Shown: piece after piece, positions 23,401 to 35,339 of the stretch
Position numbering within the stretch: position 1 is the first letter of the stretch
Layout: every line of letters begins with the position of its first letter
Source of the DNA: Platerodrilus igneus
Taxonomy: Eukaryota > Arthropoda > Insecta > Coleoptera > Lycidae
Direction of reading: 5' to 3'
Length of the DNA: 64,000 nucleotides
NCBI GenBank assembly: GCA_036346225.1
Contig: JARFIW010001215.1
Span: forward strand, 3,048,501 to 3,112,500
Notes under the pieces: model-generated
The model's input: the letters and a program-made list of their open reading frames with translations, nothing else
What the model was told of the DNA's origin: nothing
Databases searched by the model: none
Made by a program: the position numbers and the translations under genes

Positions 23401-26117
23401 AGACCTGTAGTTTGGTTCTCTAGCTCATTAGAACACGCAAGCCATTTTACCTGTTCTAGTAATCTAGAACTTCGGCAAGGTGCAGGTCCATTCGAAATGG
23501 TATTGTAGATTAATCTAGATCAATTGAATAAGGTATAAATTACGATTAAGGAATTCTGCAGTTCAGTTCCGATTATTGCTTTGATTACTGTATGCTCTAC
23601 TTTAAAGCTTTGAAAAATATATACAAATCACTGTCGATATAAATTACACTAGTGTTGAGATAAATTATTATAGTGATAATATAAATTAGTAATTAATGCT
23701 TGGATGGTTAATTGTAGAGTTTCGATAGTAATTTAGACGATAGTATCGTAGTTTAAGAAGATTATACTGGTACTTACTGTTTGAAGCTAATACAGAAATT
23801 TTATTGTAGCTGGGAGTTGTTGAAAATATTTCTATACTCAGTTAGATTTTAAAGAGCTGTTTTTGTGCAAATAAAGTTTTCGTTGCAATATAAATGTTAT
23901 ATGCAGAGGTTTTTTTTTTTATAGCAATTGCAATTTCTACAATAGAAAATGACGCGGCGTATATATTTTACACAAGGGTGGCTAGTAGGTCAGGAACGCC
24001 GCTGAATATATTTGTTGGAGGTCCAATTTGCCTTAAGCTTCTTACCGCTACCGTCGCGTCGGCAAGTTTCATCTCAGTCAAGTATCCGATAGATTGACAT
24101 AATCAGCTTAAAACTTCTAAAACCTAATCTGTTTATCCTTTTGGAGCAGATTCCAATAGCAGATTAAAGTGGTTCTGACAACAACATATTTGTAAATATT
24201 TTTCTATAATTTCTCGTCCTGTTTGGGTTACTCATTTTAAACGAAAATAAAACTGTATCATAGAAATTATAACTGGTTTTGTCGAATATCCAGGTGTGTT
24301 TGTCAGCCTTTCTGTGTATAAATTTTATAGAAGAATTGAGATCTGTCGGCGGTGAATTCCACAAAGTGGCTTTGAAAGGATTAAATAACGCGCAGACGTT
24401 TTACAAAAGAAAAATTATTTATGTAAAGACGGAAATTCATTATAAAGAATGCTGAGGTGACGATGGTGGGACCTAGATTAAAGTATTTTTTTGCAATTTT
24501 GTAAGCAGTAACTAAAGCTAGGAGTTGAAACACTTTTACGCAGATAGGTCTACTTATTATAATAGAACCAACTGAATAGATCAAAAAAAGAAGCGGCTAC
24601 ATATGTAGAGGAAAATTGGATATTGTCGATTATAAGCCGAAGAAAGAAATAAGCCTTAAAATCCAAGGCATATCACCTTTTCTGCTGTTTAAAAATGAAC
24701 TTTTAATTTTTCATTAAGATATTTTAAAATTAGGATTTGTCATTCCACGCTAGAGTAAAATGACCATCATGAGGAGTAAAAATTAACAAAAAAACCCAAT
24801 CAAACTTCTTTATACCAGCATACGTAGAGCGTTCTGCATATGCTATCAAAACTAGCACGCACAACAACAAATTCAGTCTTCTTGAGGAAGATAGGGCTCA
24901 GGAATATCAGTACAGTCAGTTGCTAACTGCATCGACGTAGCCTAAAAAAGAACAGGGAAAAAAGAAAGAAAATGACCTGGCTCAATCGGCGAGTAGACGG
25001 AGTCGTACTAATACCAAAAATATAGACAGACCTGAAAAATAAAAGAAAAAAATGCACTCACTCATGCACAACTTACAACAAAATATACAAAAAAAGAAAC
25101 CTCTAATAAAACAAAATATGTACAAAGCACAGTATTCCCCAAACCCCAACAAAAAAATTCAATAACCCCAATACACATTTATCCGGCAGAACAAACAAAT
25201 TACTTCAAAAATGGCGAGCTGCAGTGTTTAGGTCGCTATCCTTCTGAAATAACGATAAAAAAAAAGAAAAAAACCCCAAGTCAACACTAAAAACCACAGC
25301 TTGTAATTCCCACAGTAAACCTAAAGTTACATACCTAAAATTCTTAAATAACCCATATCCCTTAATTAACCCAAACTTACAAATTTAAAAAAAAACAGTT
25401 GGAAATCCCTCCCCGTAAACATACAATTAACCTATCCAATTGTCTCACAAACGAAGAAAACCCAATTTCTAAATAGTTACAGAATACCAACCCATATCTC
25501 TTAATTAAAAATCATTTTGCTACTACCACTCTGAGTCATTCAGCACAAAAAGCAATACCTCCACATGGCGGCCATAAATCCTAACATCATTCAGTAATGT
25601 TTATAAAGATATATACGAACCAATCTGGTAACTACCTGGAACCACGCCACGTGTGCACCCTCCTAAACCAAAAAGAGGCAGCAACTCATCAGACCGTCAT
25701 GTCCAACGGCGCAGACACACAGTGGTGTCCTCTCATAACAAAAAAAGCCAGCAATCCCACGAGTAATTAGGCCCACCGAAGAAAGAAGCTACAATAATTA
25801 CGAAAAAGATTAATTTATTTACGCGGAAAGATACAGATTTATAAAACCATCATTAAGTACCACGCTGTAGGGCGTGTGCGAAATTTTCATAAAGAAAAAC
25901 GGAAACAAGCAAAAATTCAGCAAGTGTTTTCGTTGTGTAAATCGAAAAGGAAGTTAATATTCATTTCGTTTAACTAATGATCAGAGCTCAAAGTAATATT
26001 GTTATCAAGACGCGATTAAGAAGCTGGAAAACACGGTTTTATCGGATAGTGCGCGACCTTAGTTCGACGCATCTGTTTACTGGAACAATAGAGAAAATCA
26101 TTATACGTTATCGGAAT
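23401..26117. other. Unassigned A+T-rich DNA; right end shared with an LTR-element leader
   Basis: No coding family recognised. About 25930-26117 matches 31660-31822, the leader of the gag-only LTR element, so part of this stretch is the interior of a related element (minus strand) next to the LTR-like unit at 26118. A segment at about 24965-25010 (AATGACCTGGCTCAATCGG) also resembles text inside that unit. Confidence 0.45.
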
Positions 26118-27803
26118 TGTTACGTTAATCGAGGCAGCCACGTTGGGCGCCAAATTTATGCTACGTTGACTCGTAGCCGAGCGTAACACCAAGAAAATCA
26201 AAGAAATGACCGGGCTCAATCGGAAATTAGGGGGGGTTGTAGACAGCAGACCAACATATAACGTACGTGGCTGTAAGGAATTAGTAACAATACCTGCAAT
26301 AAAAAAGTCAGAATAACAAACCTGCAATAAAAAAAAGCATAGCATGCTGATCGAGCATAGATTGTTCAGTACTTTGTAGAATGTAAAAAAAAACTGTTTG
26401 GATAATCTATATAATATAACAACGGTAACAGCAATACAAAAAATTTTTAGTACAAAGTGAGGTAATATTGGGGAGTAGCAGAAACGTTTCCTCACACACC
26501 AATTAAACATAAATCAGACAAAATTTTAACAAAAGATAAATAGGTAAGCACAATTGATATGAGTCATCCAATATTGTTGATTTTTCTTTTTTTTTTGTTT
26601 GTTTTTTTTTAATAGCATGCAAGTCTATGGTAAAAGGTATCAGAACGACAAAGATATGGCAAAACAACGGATAGATATTTAAAGTAATAACAAGTAGCAA
26701 ATAGTTCAACTTACAAAGGGTCCTTCAGTAACGCTTCCTTGCCATTGAAGTGTGGGATTCACGATGTCCGGCACTAATGAAGCACTTCACCTTTGACTGT
26801 GAGGGTGTTGATGGAACTTATCACACGTTACCCTAATCACACCTACGTATTTCACTGGTGTTAGCAGCAGACATTATCACGCGACGGAACTATGTAGCAT
26901 TGATAAATTTCTTGTTAATTCTATTTTCCCGAGACAATAATTTCGAAATATTTTGTAGCACTAGTTTAATTTCAACTGGGACCCAAATGTATAATATTTT
27001 CATAAACATCCAAAAAGCAGCGAGAAACTTCAACCAATACCTTTGTAAACCGGTAATCTGTTATATTTTGCGAATAACGAAATTTGCGCAAGCAATGTTC
27101 TGTTTTAGATTCTTTGGGGTTAGCAAATTCAGAAACTACAGTATCAACTGTATTTGGATAATCCAAAGTATGCACTATTCTGATAAAATAAAAAAAAGGA
27201 ACCGCGAAACTAGATCGCACACGCAGTTTAAATATCAAAAGACAAAGCACCAAACAAAAAAACACAATGAGTAAAGCAAGTGTATCACTAAAGTAAGTCC
27301 GTCAACTATCCATAAAACACACGTGCGTCGACCCAAACACGTTCGCCTATAAACCATACTACTTCAATCGAAATTAGCACTCCACTCTCTACAGTTAATA
27401 TACAACTTTTATTTCATAAAAAAAACAACTAAGATCGTGCCGTGCTTGTTCAGGAACAATTCGAAAATTGATCCCGCATTAATGCTCACTATTGTCAAAG
27501 CAAAAAGAAACAGTATTTTCAACGTAATTAATTTATAGGAACGAAGAACAAACTACAACTACTTATCTGTTTATATCAACTCGTTGCTATGACAACCTCT
27601 TATCGTCTCTTATCTAGACTTGTATATCCACATAAGGAACAAAATTTATACGAACGGCAAGACAAGAACCTTGCAATCCACTCAATATAATACGACGCAT
27701 TCGCCAACGAGTTAATAAAAATAAAATATAGAAATAGTAGTTACAGAAATGTATTTACGAATTGGGTAGTGTAAAATGTTGAGCCATAAAAATGCACGTT
27801 ACA
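26118..27803 (-). repeat. Long LTR-like unit with tRNA-Lys primer-binding site
   Basis: The unit runs from TGTTACG to CGTTACA (1,686 bp) and is repeated at 61332-63153 and, inverted and truncated, at 60618-61252. At 26138-26152 it has CCACGTTGGGCGCCA, the complement of a primer-binding site for tRNA-Lys (TGGCGCCCAACGTGG on minus), so part of the unit is LTR and the last ~40 bp on minus is PBS plus leader. The exact LTR end is uncertain. Beyond it (25930-26117) lies leader shared with the neighbouring gag element. Open frames inside are short and unconvincing. Confidence 0.6.
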
Positions 27804-27806
27804 GAC

Positions 27807-28052
27807 TGTTTAACAAATTAAAGGATACCTAAAACAAGGTACTGACTTATTTAAGTTTTATCATAAACTTGTCGTTTCCAAGCAAATAGATTTGCTTTAA
27901 AAATTATTGTAAAGCGAAATTATTTTAAACAGATAAAATATATATAGAGTGTTGTTGAAGAAGTTAAGAATAGAAACGAAATTTATTCAAACGGTTAATG
28001 AATTAACAAGGGAAAAGGGGGTGTTTAATTTATCCCGAAAATAAGCGTAACA
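27807..28052 (-). repeat. 3' LTR of gag-only element
   Basis: 246 bp, TG...CA, colinear with the LTR at 31823-32063 with scattered differences, including a TATT insertion and small indels. The inner flank on minus (..TTGCTGGGGGGATT) is a weak polypurine tract. Three bases separate it from the unit ending at 27803. Confidence 0.75.
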
Positions 28053-29011
28053 AATCCCCCCAGCAAAATCAACAGGTTGTGGTAGTGAAGCAAAAGTACG
28101 GGAGTGGGCAGTACCAAACAAAACACAAAAAAATTCGCTTGAGAAAAAACTAAAAGAAAATTCGTTTACGAAAACAAAAAAAAAACCAAAAAAAAGAAAC
28201 CCCAAAATAAAAAAAAAGAAATCTCACCTGGCTCCAAGAACCAGTATACCGGACTAAGTCAAGAAGTTTAAATGACTTAAGGAAAGGAAAAGTAGAAGGT
28301 AGCAATTATCGAGGACAAAGGTAGAATTGTGTTAACACTAAGAAAGTCGTCAAAGGACGGATGTTTCTTCAGAAAAAACAGTAAAGTCCTCAACCTCAAA
28401 AGAAGAAATTGGTTTCTCGCGAAAAACCAAAGTAAGAAAAGGAACGAGGAAGAAAACCAATAGTATAAGCCAAAACAGAACCCAAGAGTCGAGCCTCGAG
28501 TATGCAAAGGAACAAGAAGGGAGAATGATAAGAAGAGAGGAAGAGCACTGGTAAAAGAAACGATGTACTATTTGGAAACCAAAGAAAAGAATAGCTAACT
28601 AGACCTAAAGTCGACTAAGTCGTGGTTTCCGAAGAAAGAAAGTTGATGGACGAAACCCAATCGGTATAGGGACCGACAACAAAGGAGACCAGCAAAAGGT
28701 TAGGGAGAGGAATGTGGAGCGGAAGGAACGAGAAGAAAGAAAAAAACAAAAAGAATAACACACACCAGTACAAGTACCAGAATCAACAAAAAAACCTAAG
28801 AATCGTACAAAAGAAATTAAAATAGGATCCCAGTGTAGTTATGTATGAGTATGTGTGTGCGTGCGTGTGTGTGTATGTGGGTGTGTTGTTGATGTACGAG
28901 TAGGTGAGTGCATGTGTGGGTTTTATGAACTGTGTGTGTGTGCTATAAAGTGTGTGTGTGTATGTGTGGACCGCTGTACTCGTTTCACACAGGCAGGTCG
29001 TACCTTGGGAA

Positions 29012-29549
29012 TTATTCTATTCTTTCATTCTATTCTATTCGTATCTATTATATTCTATTCTATTCTATTCTATTCTATTCTATTCTATTCTATTCTATCT
29101 CTATTCTATTCTATTCTATTCTATTCTATTCTATTCTATTCTATTCTATTCTCATTCTATTCTCATTCTATTCTATTCTATTCTATTCTATTCTATTCTA
29201 TTCTATTCTATTCTATTCTATTCTATTCTATTCTATTCTATTCTATTCTATTCTATTCTATTCTATTCTATTCTATTCTATTCTATTCTATTCTATTCTA
29301 TTCATTCATTCTATTCTTTCATTTCTATTCTATTCTATTCTATTCTATTCTATTCTATTCTATCTCTATTCATTCTATTCTATTCTATTCTATTCTATTC
29401 TATTCTATTCTATTCTATTCTATTCTATTCTATTCTATTCTATTCTATTCTATTCTATTCTATTCTTTCTATTCTATTCTATTCATTCTATTCTATTCTA
29501 TTCTATTCTATTCTATTCTATTCTACTCTATTCTATTCTATTCTATTCT
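29012..29549. repeat. (TATTC)n pentanucleotide tract
   Basis: About 540 bp of almost pure pentanucleotide with few interruptions, inside the LTR element. Because five is not a multiple of three the tract stays open in several frames and yields spurious Tyr/Ser/Ile/Leu/Phe proteins. A GT-rich stretch (28846-28975) precedes it. Confidence 0.95.
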
Positions 29550-29777
29550 TCACGGGTGAAGAAGAAGAAAGAAATCCTAGCCAAACAGGGAAGTAAAAAG
29601 AATCGCAAAGTCCAGAAATCAAGTCCTAAGGAGTGCAAAGTCGGCATAAGAATCGGGGGCACGAGGACTAGATGAGCTTAAGGCGTTTACGCCGCCAGAA
29701 TGGAAATGAAACAAGATCAAGGACATTAGACTTTGCCAACATACCTCTTCAGGTTCAGAAGGATCATAGAATAATGT

Positions 29778-31590
29778 CTACCTCTTTTTGGCAGCTTTCT
29801 GCCAAACAGGAACAGCAGGGGATGTAGCAGTTGTAGCACGCGTTTTAGGAGATGGCGAGGGTAGTTTAGAAAACTTAAAACGCGACATAGAAGGATGTGT
29901 GTTTGTAGAATTGTCGGTGAGAAAGTCAACGCTAGAAAAAGAAAAAGTATTGTCTGTAAAAGAATCAACCATACGAAAAAAAACACAAGTAGAGCACACT
30001 TCAGTTACGTGAGATAGAGGGACAGAAGTTGATAAAATTTCAACAACGTAAGATAAAGGACTAGAAGTATCACAGTTGGGAAAGAAAACAGCATTGGCTG
30101 TAAGAGTATCCACCTTAGGAAAAGGATCAGAATCTCATAACACTTCAACCATATTACATAAAGGAACAGAATCAGATAGAAGTTCATCAGCGTTACAAGA
30201 ACAAACAGCATCAGGAAGAACTACATCCACAATAGATAAGGAAGCAGAATCAGGTTGACCTTCGTCAACATTAGATAACAGGACCTCATCTAAGATTTCA
30301 CCAACCTTAGTTAAAAGAACAGAAGCAAGTAGCAACGGACTAGAAACAGACAAAACTTCAGCCACAATAGGAACTGATTCCTTAACAATAGTAGATAACG
30401 AAACAAAATCAGGTAAAACTTTGGCGACAACAGCAACAGGCATCACAGCTACGGGTTCACTAACTTCCACAGGACCTTCTCTATCTGTATTAGTAATTAC
30501 CTTCACTTCAGCTACGGCTGTTATTACCGGCACGATAGAAATTTCTTGAGTAGAAGCATTTAAGAAAGCTGGAACCTGTAAAATTTTGAGAGCAACAGCA
30601 ACAAACATTAAAGATATAAGGTCATGAACTTCAACAGGACCTTCTCTGACTGAATTATGAGTTATCGTCACTTCAGCGACATTTGTCTTTGCAGACATGA
30701 CAGGAATTTCGTGGGTAGAGTCATTTAAGAAAGTGGGAACAAACTCTTGAGAAGCTAGCTGTAAGTCACTAATTCGAAGTTTGGGCTGCACTGGTGTTGC
30801 AGGCACAGTCTGAGGTGAGAGTAAAAAAGTAGGGCGAGCAGAAGGAAGAGTAGAATAGGATGTAGAACTAGAAATAAAAGAAAGTTTGTTCAAAGCTACA
30901 TTTGCAGAAGAAGGGTATGTTTTGATAGTAGGAGCCGGAAGACCTGAATGAGGGACAGAAGAGAACGTAGAGTGAGAAGCAGAAGAAGTTTGGCTCTTAG
31001 TGCTGAGAACAGAATTGGAAGTATGATTTGAAGCCTTATTACTAGTATGATGGCAGTGTGGACAGTTGTGGCGAGAAACTCCCTTATATCCACAACCATG
31101 GCAATAGAGTACTTGAGGACGAATACTGCGAATCGAAACACAACCAGGTTTGTCGCAATTAAAGCATATGATCTGACGAGTAGAAGCAGAATTAGTAAGA
31201 AAAACAGTAAAAAGTAAGGAAGAAGTATCGGGTCTACCGGTAAGCATTGGAGAAATCCTAACAATTCGGTCATGTAAAGTAAAAGTATTTTCCTCAATGG
31301 TAGCAAACATAAGCAAAATCCGGAGGTTCAAAATGTTGAATCAGAATATTGGACAACGACTTCCAGCCATAAAACCTATGCCGATTACCACAATACCAAA
31401 GTAACGCTTTAGTCTCGAACAAGTCCACTGCAGACTCAAATAACTGCAATTCTGACACATGTTGAGTTCATCGGAGTTCTTCGACCCGTCCCAAAAAGTC
31501 ATGTACGGTAAGAGTGTTTGGATTACCAGAAAATTTCAAATACCACTCCCACACAGGAAGACCTTGGTGGGAAGCCGAAAAAGAAGTCAT
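29778..31590 (-). pseudogene. gag: Gag protein of LTR retrotransposon, with repeat-rich C-terminal extension
   Basis: From ATG 31590 the N-terminus reads MTSFSASHQGLPVWEWYLKF, then TVHDFLGRVEELR, typical of insect Ty3/Gypsy Gag. A frameshift at about 31320 leads into one frame (31331 to 29778) with a single TGA at 30135-30137. It carries Cys/His modules: CFNCDKPGC, then CHGCGYKGVSRHNCPHC in the C-x2-C-x4-V form common in insect Gag. After that come about 330 residues rich in Val/Ser/Leu/Asp made of degenerate repeats: a ~55-residue unit present twice (each starting VP-A/T-FLN-x-ST) and then a shorter ~23-residue unit (VxEVLxDSVxL-like) several times, ending in a basic QKAAKKR tail. Such an extension is unusual for Gag. 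Nucleic-acid binding and particle assembly are the family roles. Confidence 0.72.
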
Positions 31591-31822
31591 TTTTAATACG
31601 AGCAAAAAAGAAATTGATAGAAAGTAAATAAATAAAGGTTAACCGAATCGAAAAGAATGTGAATATTCATTTCGTTTAACTAATGACCAGAGCTCAAAGT
31701 AATATTGTTATCAAGATGCGATTAAGAAACTGGAAAACACGGTTTTATCGGATAGTACGCGATCTTAGTTCGACGCGTCTGTTTACTGGAACAATAAAGA
31801 AAATCATTATACGTTATCGGAA

Positions 31823-32063
31823 TGTTTAACAAATTAAAGGATACCTAAAACAAGGTATTGACTTAAGTTTTATAACAAACTTGTGGTTTCCAAGCAAATA
31901 GATTTGCTTAAAAAATTATTGTAACGCGGGCTTATTCTAAACAGGTAAAATATATATAGGGTGTTGTTGAAGAAGTTAAGAATAGAAACGGAATTTATTC
32001 AAACGGGTAATGAATTAACAAAGGAAAAGTGGTATTTAATTTATCCCGAAAATAAACGTAACA
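31823..32063 (-). repeat. 5' LTR of gag-only element
   Basis: 241 bp, begins TGTTACGTTTATTTTCGGG on minus and ends ..TTTGTTAAACA. The next bases (TTCCGATAACGTATAATG) do not match a usual tRNA primer-binding site starting TGG, although the same leader follows the tRNA-Lys site in the unit at 26118. Confidence 0.72.
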
Positions 32064-33640
32064 CAGTACAAACAATTTCTTGTTTCTGCTTCTTTTTCCT
32101 TTCCCTTTTAGGATATCTTCTTTAACTTTTTTTATTTAGAATGTTTTCTTCTTTCTATTTTAGCACTTTTTCTTTTTCTTCGGGGGCTATTTTGACACTC
32201 GCAGTAGTCTTTGGTCTCAAGTGCTATGTTGTTATTCAGTCTTTGAAATTGGTTAAATTTTTGGAAGTAAACCTATTTCGTCTACGTTCTCGTTGATGCG
32301 GAGAGGTCCAACCAAGTATTGGCTCATGTTGATCAGCTAGCTTTGTTCGGGATTGCAGTTTCGGGAATCAAAGATGCAATTTTTGTTGTGAATGTGGAAA
32401 TTTTACATGGAATTTTGTTGTATAATTGTTTTTTGTATTCTACAAGATTCGTGATCTGAATCTTGTATGTCAGCAGGTATTGGTAGCTATTGGTTTAGCT
32501 GTCAAAAATTCTCTGTTTTCTAAAAGGAAAGAGTTAACTGGTTCTATAACGCATTCCTTAACTACTGACGCTAACTGAGCTGTCGTCGCTGTACTAAGAT
32601 ACGCTTTAAAAACAGGCCGACCTCCAATCAGTTAGTCAGGGTTATTGACAAGGTGGGCGTCACACTAGGTATTCATAGAAGAAGACGCGCAAGTGATCAA
32701 AAATAAGTCACAAAGCGGTCTAAGCGTGTGCGGTATATATAGTGAGACTCCTAACACTATCACTGCGATTTTTAACACAAATCGACAACAGTTAGTGAAA
32801 TCTGCTAAGAGTGAATTGCCAATTGACAAAGAACGCGAATTTCCGGTAAAAAATAACGAATTTTCAAAAACGTTCCAGTATTTTACAAAAAATTTTATTT
32901 TCATCAATCTATTTTTTAAGAGGTGCTGTCTGAATCGAGTACAGCTCCTAAAAGTAATTCCTTAGGCCATCTACTTGCCAATCGATCACGGATAAAGGCA
33001 ACCTCTCCGTGATCCTAGACTGAACAGAATATGAGAAAAAGATTAGCTCATCACTCTAGACAGAAGCCTATACTTTTATAACCTGAACTTCCCATACCAT
33101 CAAACTTGAACGCGAAGATTCCAACCTCGTTAAGTTGTCTAATATTTCAAGGACGTTCAAGAACTTATTATTTCCAATGACCCTACACCACGAATTTGTA
33201 TGGCTTCCAAAAATTTAAAATTTAGGACGTCCTACTCTGTTTAATGGTAAGCAAAGTACAAAGTTATTGCAAACTTTGTTGACAATAGACAATAACCCAT
33301 TCCATATTTTAAATTCCATCTATTCTATAATTAATTGCAGAAATCACCTTTGATCCCCATGACATATTAGTCAGCTTGATGTGATACTCTCTCTGCAAAG
33401 CATTCATAACGGGTTTTGCCACCGGAATAAAGCTACTTAACCGCTGAACAACAAACCTGGTCACATGAGTACTCTTATAAATGAATGTCTACCATCCAGT
33501 GACTTTGTCTTTGACGGACTGGATTACAAACTAACTCTGACCCATTAATAAGTTCACCCCTTTCTTCTATTGTGGTGAACATGTTTATGGAATCATTTCA
33601 ATCCACAACATTACTATAAAAATTAATACCAATGAAACTT
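32064..33640. other. Unassigned DNA
   Basis: A plus frame at 32693-32965 is open, contains CAGIYSETP-like text and no motif I recognise. The rest has no long frame. No repeats shared with other parts were noticed. Confidence 0.4.
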
Positions 33641-33970
33641 TACCATTAAGCAATGTACTTATCGGTCAGCGTAATGGGCTGTTAGCGCATTCAAGAAGTA
33701 ACACGTTCGCTTTTGTTAAATAATATAGCTTTTTGCTAATCGCACGGTCTAGCATAAATGACAAAATTTTCAAATGCCTTCATTGCCAACTGTTTATAGT
33801 AGGTTGTGCGCCTCGATGGTTGTAACAAACAAAGGTCCAATTCCAGAGAGAGTTTTAGAAACAGCTACCACATTCAAGGAATGCAGCAGGCGCCTAAATT
33901 ATCCACTCATGGCACAAGGAAATAGTGCCGAAAAATAACGATCCTAGGTTCCGCAACCGGAATGAAGACA
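33640..33970. repeat. Dispersed unit of the 41-43 kb repeat family
   Basis: It shares ordered blocks with the array at 41480-43760: a GCACGGTCTAGCA-like segment, CTGTTTATAGTA, AACAGCTACCACATTCAAGG, AGCAGGCG and AAAAATAACGAT. It is diverged and non-coding. Confidence 0.5.
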
Positions 33971-34099
33971 ATGAAGGAGTGCGAAAGACATTATAATTTG
34001 AATAAGGGCCGCTATACTTGCGGCCACGTCCCCAATGCTCCACCCGGAGGTACTACATTGGGTTTAAACGCGAGAATAATCGTGCTTCTAATTCATTCT

Positions 34100-34270
34100 A
34101 ACTTCATAGTTAATCCACCCTAAATAAAATACTAAATAAAAATCTAACAAACCTAAAAATCTAACAGACCTAACAAACTCTAACAATCTAACAAACCTAA
34201 AAATCTGACAAACTGAAACAAAAACTAAAAACAAAAACTAAACTAACTAACTATCTAAAACTAAAACTAA
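34100..34270. repeat. Low-complexity AAATCTAACAAACCTAA-type tract
   Basis: Degenerate short tandem repeats of CTAACAAACCTAAAAAT and ACTAAAACTAAA type. Just upstream (33998-34070) is the inverted copy of the hairpin repeat at 22414-22480. Confidence 0.7.
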
Positions 34271-35339
34271 AAACAGGGTTGTAAATAATGGTATCCCTAG
34301 CGCTGACTTTAGAGTGTACCCGATCAACAAGACACAAGCAAAAATGAGAGAGGGAGGGATCCGTAATTCCGGATAGCAGACGCCAGCTCTGCTTACCAGT
34401 GCGACCTGAAGGGTCGTCTTAAAACTATCCAAATCTAGCTAACTAATTTAAATCTATCCCTAGCTTTCTATCATTCCCTAACTGATTTATATTATGATTA
34501 CAATCTTCACAACTCTACTCTTCCTTCCCAAATATATACTGCAACCAAAATGGCGACAGAACGTCAAACAAAACAAATATGCCACAAAATGCTACAATAC
34601 ATGCTAATAAATATAAAGTGTAAATATAAAATATAAATAAATATAATTATATAAATATATAAATAAATGTCTAATAAGCGTTAAGCATAAAGCAGTGCAC
34701 AAAAAAGCAAAAGCATCACCCTATTTATCAGGTGCATTCGCCCAAGCATTATGTCGGCTAGCGCCATTACGCACAAAACGTGCTTGTTAAATTATATCAA
34801 AAACTACTAATTAATGTAAATCAATGCTTGTGCGAGTACAGCCGCCACAATTTAAGTCTTACCTCGATAATAAAATTCTCCAGCATCCGAAGATCTGGTC
34901 GTCTGCCTACATCTAACTGTAACTTACTTCTAAGGGAAAGATGGGGTGCACTGCTAAAGTCCTGGTGGGTATGCACTAAATGTTCTTGGGGGGGATCACA
35001 ATCACTATCACTATCACTTCACTTTCAAGTCCTGGGGAATGCGCGGTTTCACTCTATTTTATTATCTTTGTTTATTTTATTGATTTAATTTAATGAGGAT
35101 TTCTGATTTATTTGTTATTGTTTATTTGTTATTATTTATTCTCGATTTTCCGCGCATAATTATAAAGATAGGCAGTGATTGTATTAATGGTGTGGGGGTT
35201 TCTCGTGCATATTGAACATTTGGATATAACTATCATGTAATTTTTTGTTTATTTTTTTTAAATCAGGTTTTGGTTCGTTACTCACGCCAAGTCAATCTAA
35301 AAATTTTCAATCCTCCCACCAACCCCACCAAATTTTACA

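Larger units (their letters stand above)
27807..32063 (-). mobile_element. Gag-only LTR retrotransposon (non-autonomous)
   Basis: Direct LTRs lie at 27807-28052 (246 bp) and 31823-32063 (241 bp), both beginning TGTTTAACAAATTAAAGG and ending CGTAACA on plus. The interior is 3.77 kb. Gag is read on minus from 31590, so the right LTR is the 5' one. After Gag come a long (TATTC)n tract and a T-rich (minus) non-coding stretch. I see no protease, RT or integrase motif in any frame, and the remaining space is too small for pol. No clear target duplication at the outer ends (left flank ..CAGAC, right flank CAGTA..). Confidence 0.75.

Noticed and set aside
28855..29675. Three overlapping 214-247 aa open frames
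   Set aside because: They are translations of the (TATTC)n tract in several frames plus GT-rich flank; no gene.
32693..32965. 90-aa plus frame as a host exon
   Set aside because: No recognisable family, splice context or codon signal strong enough to call.
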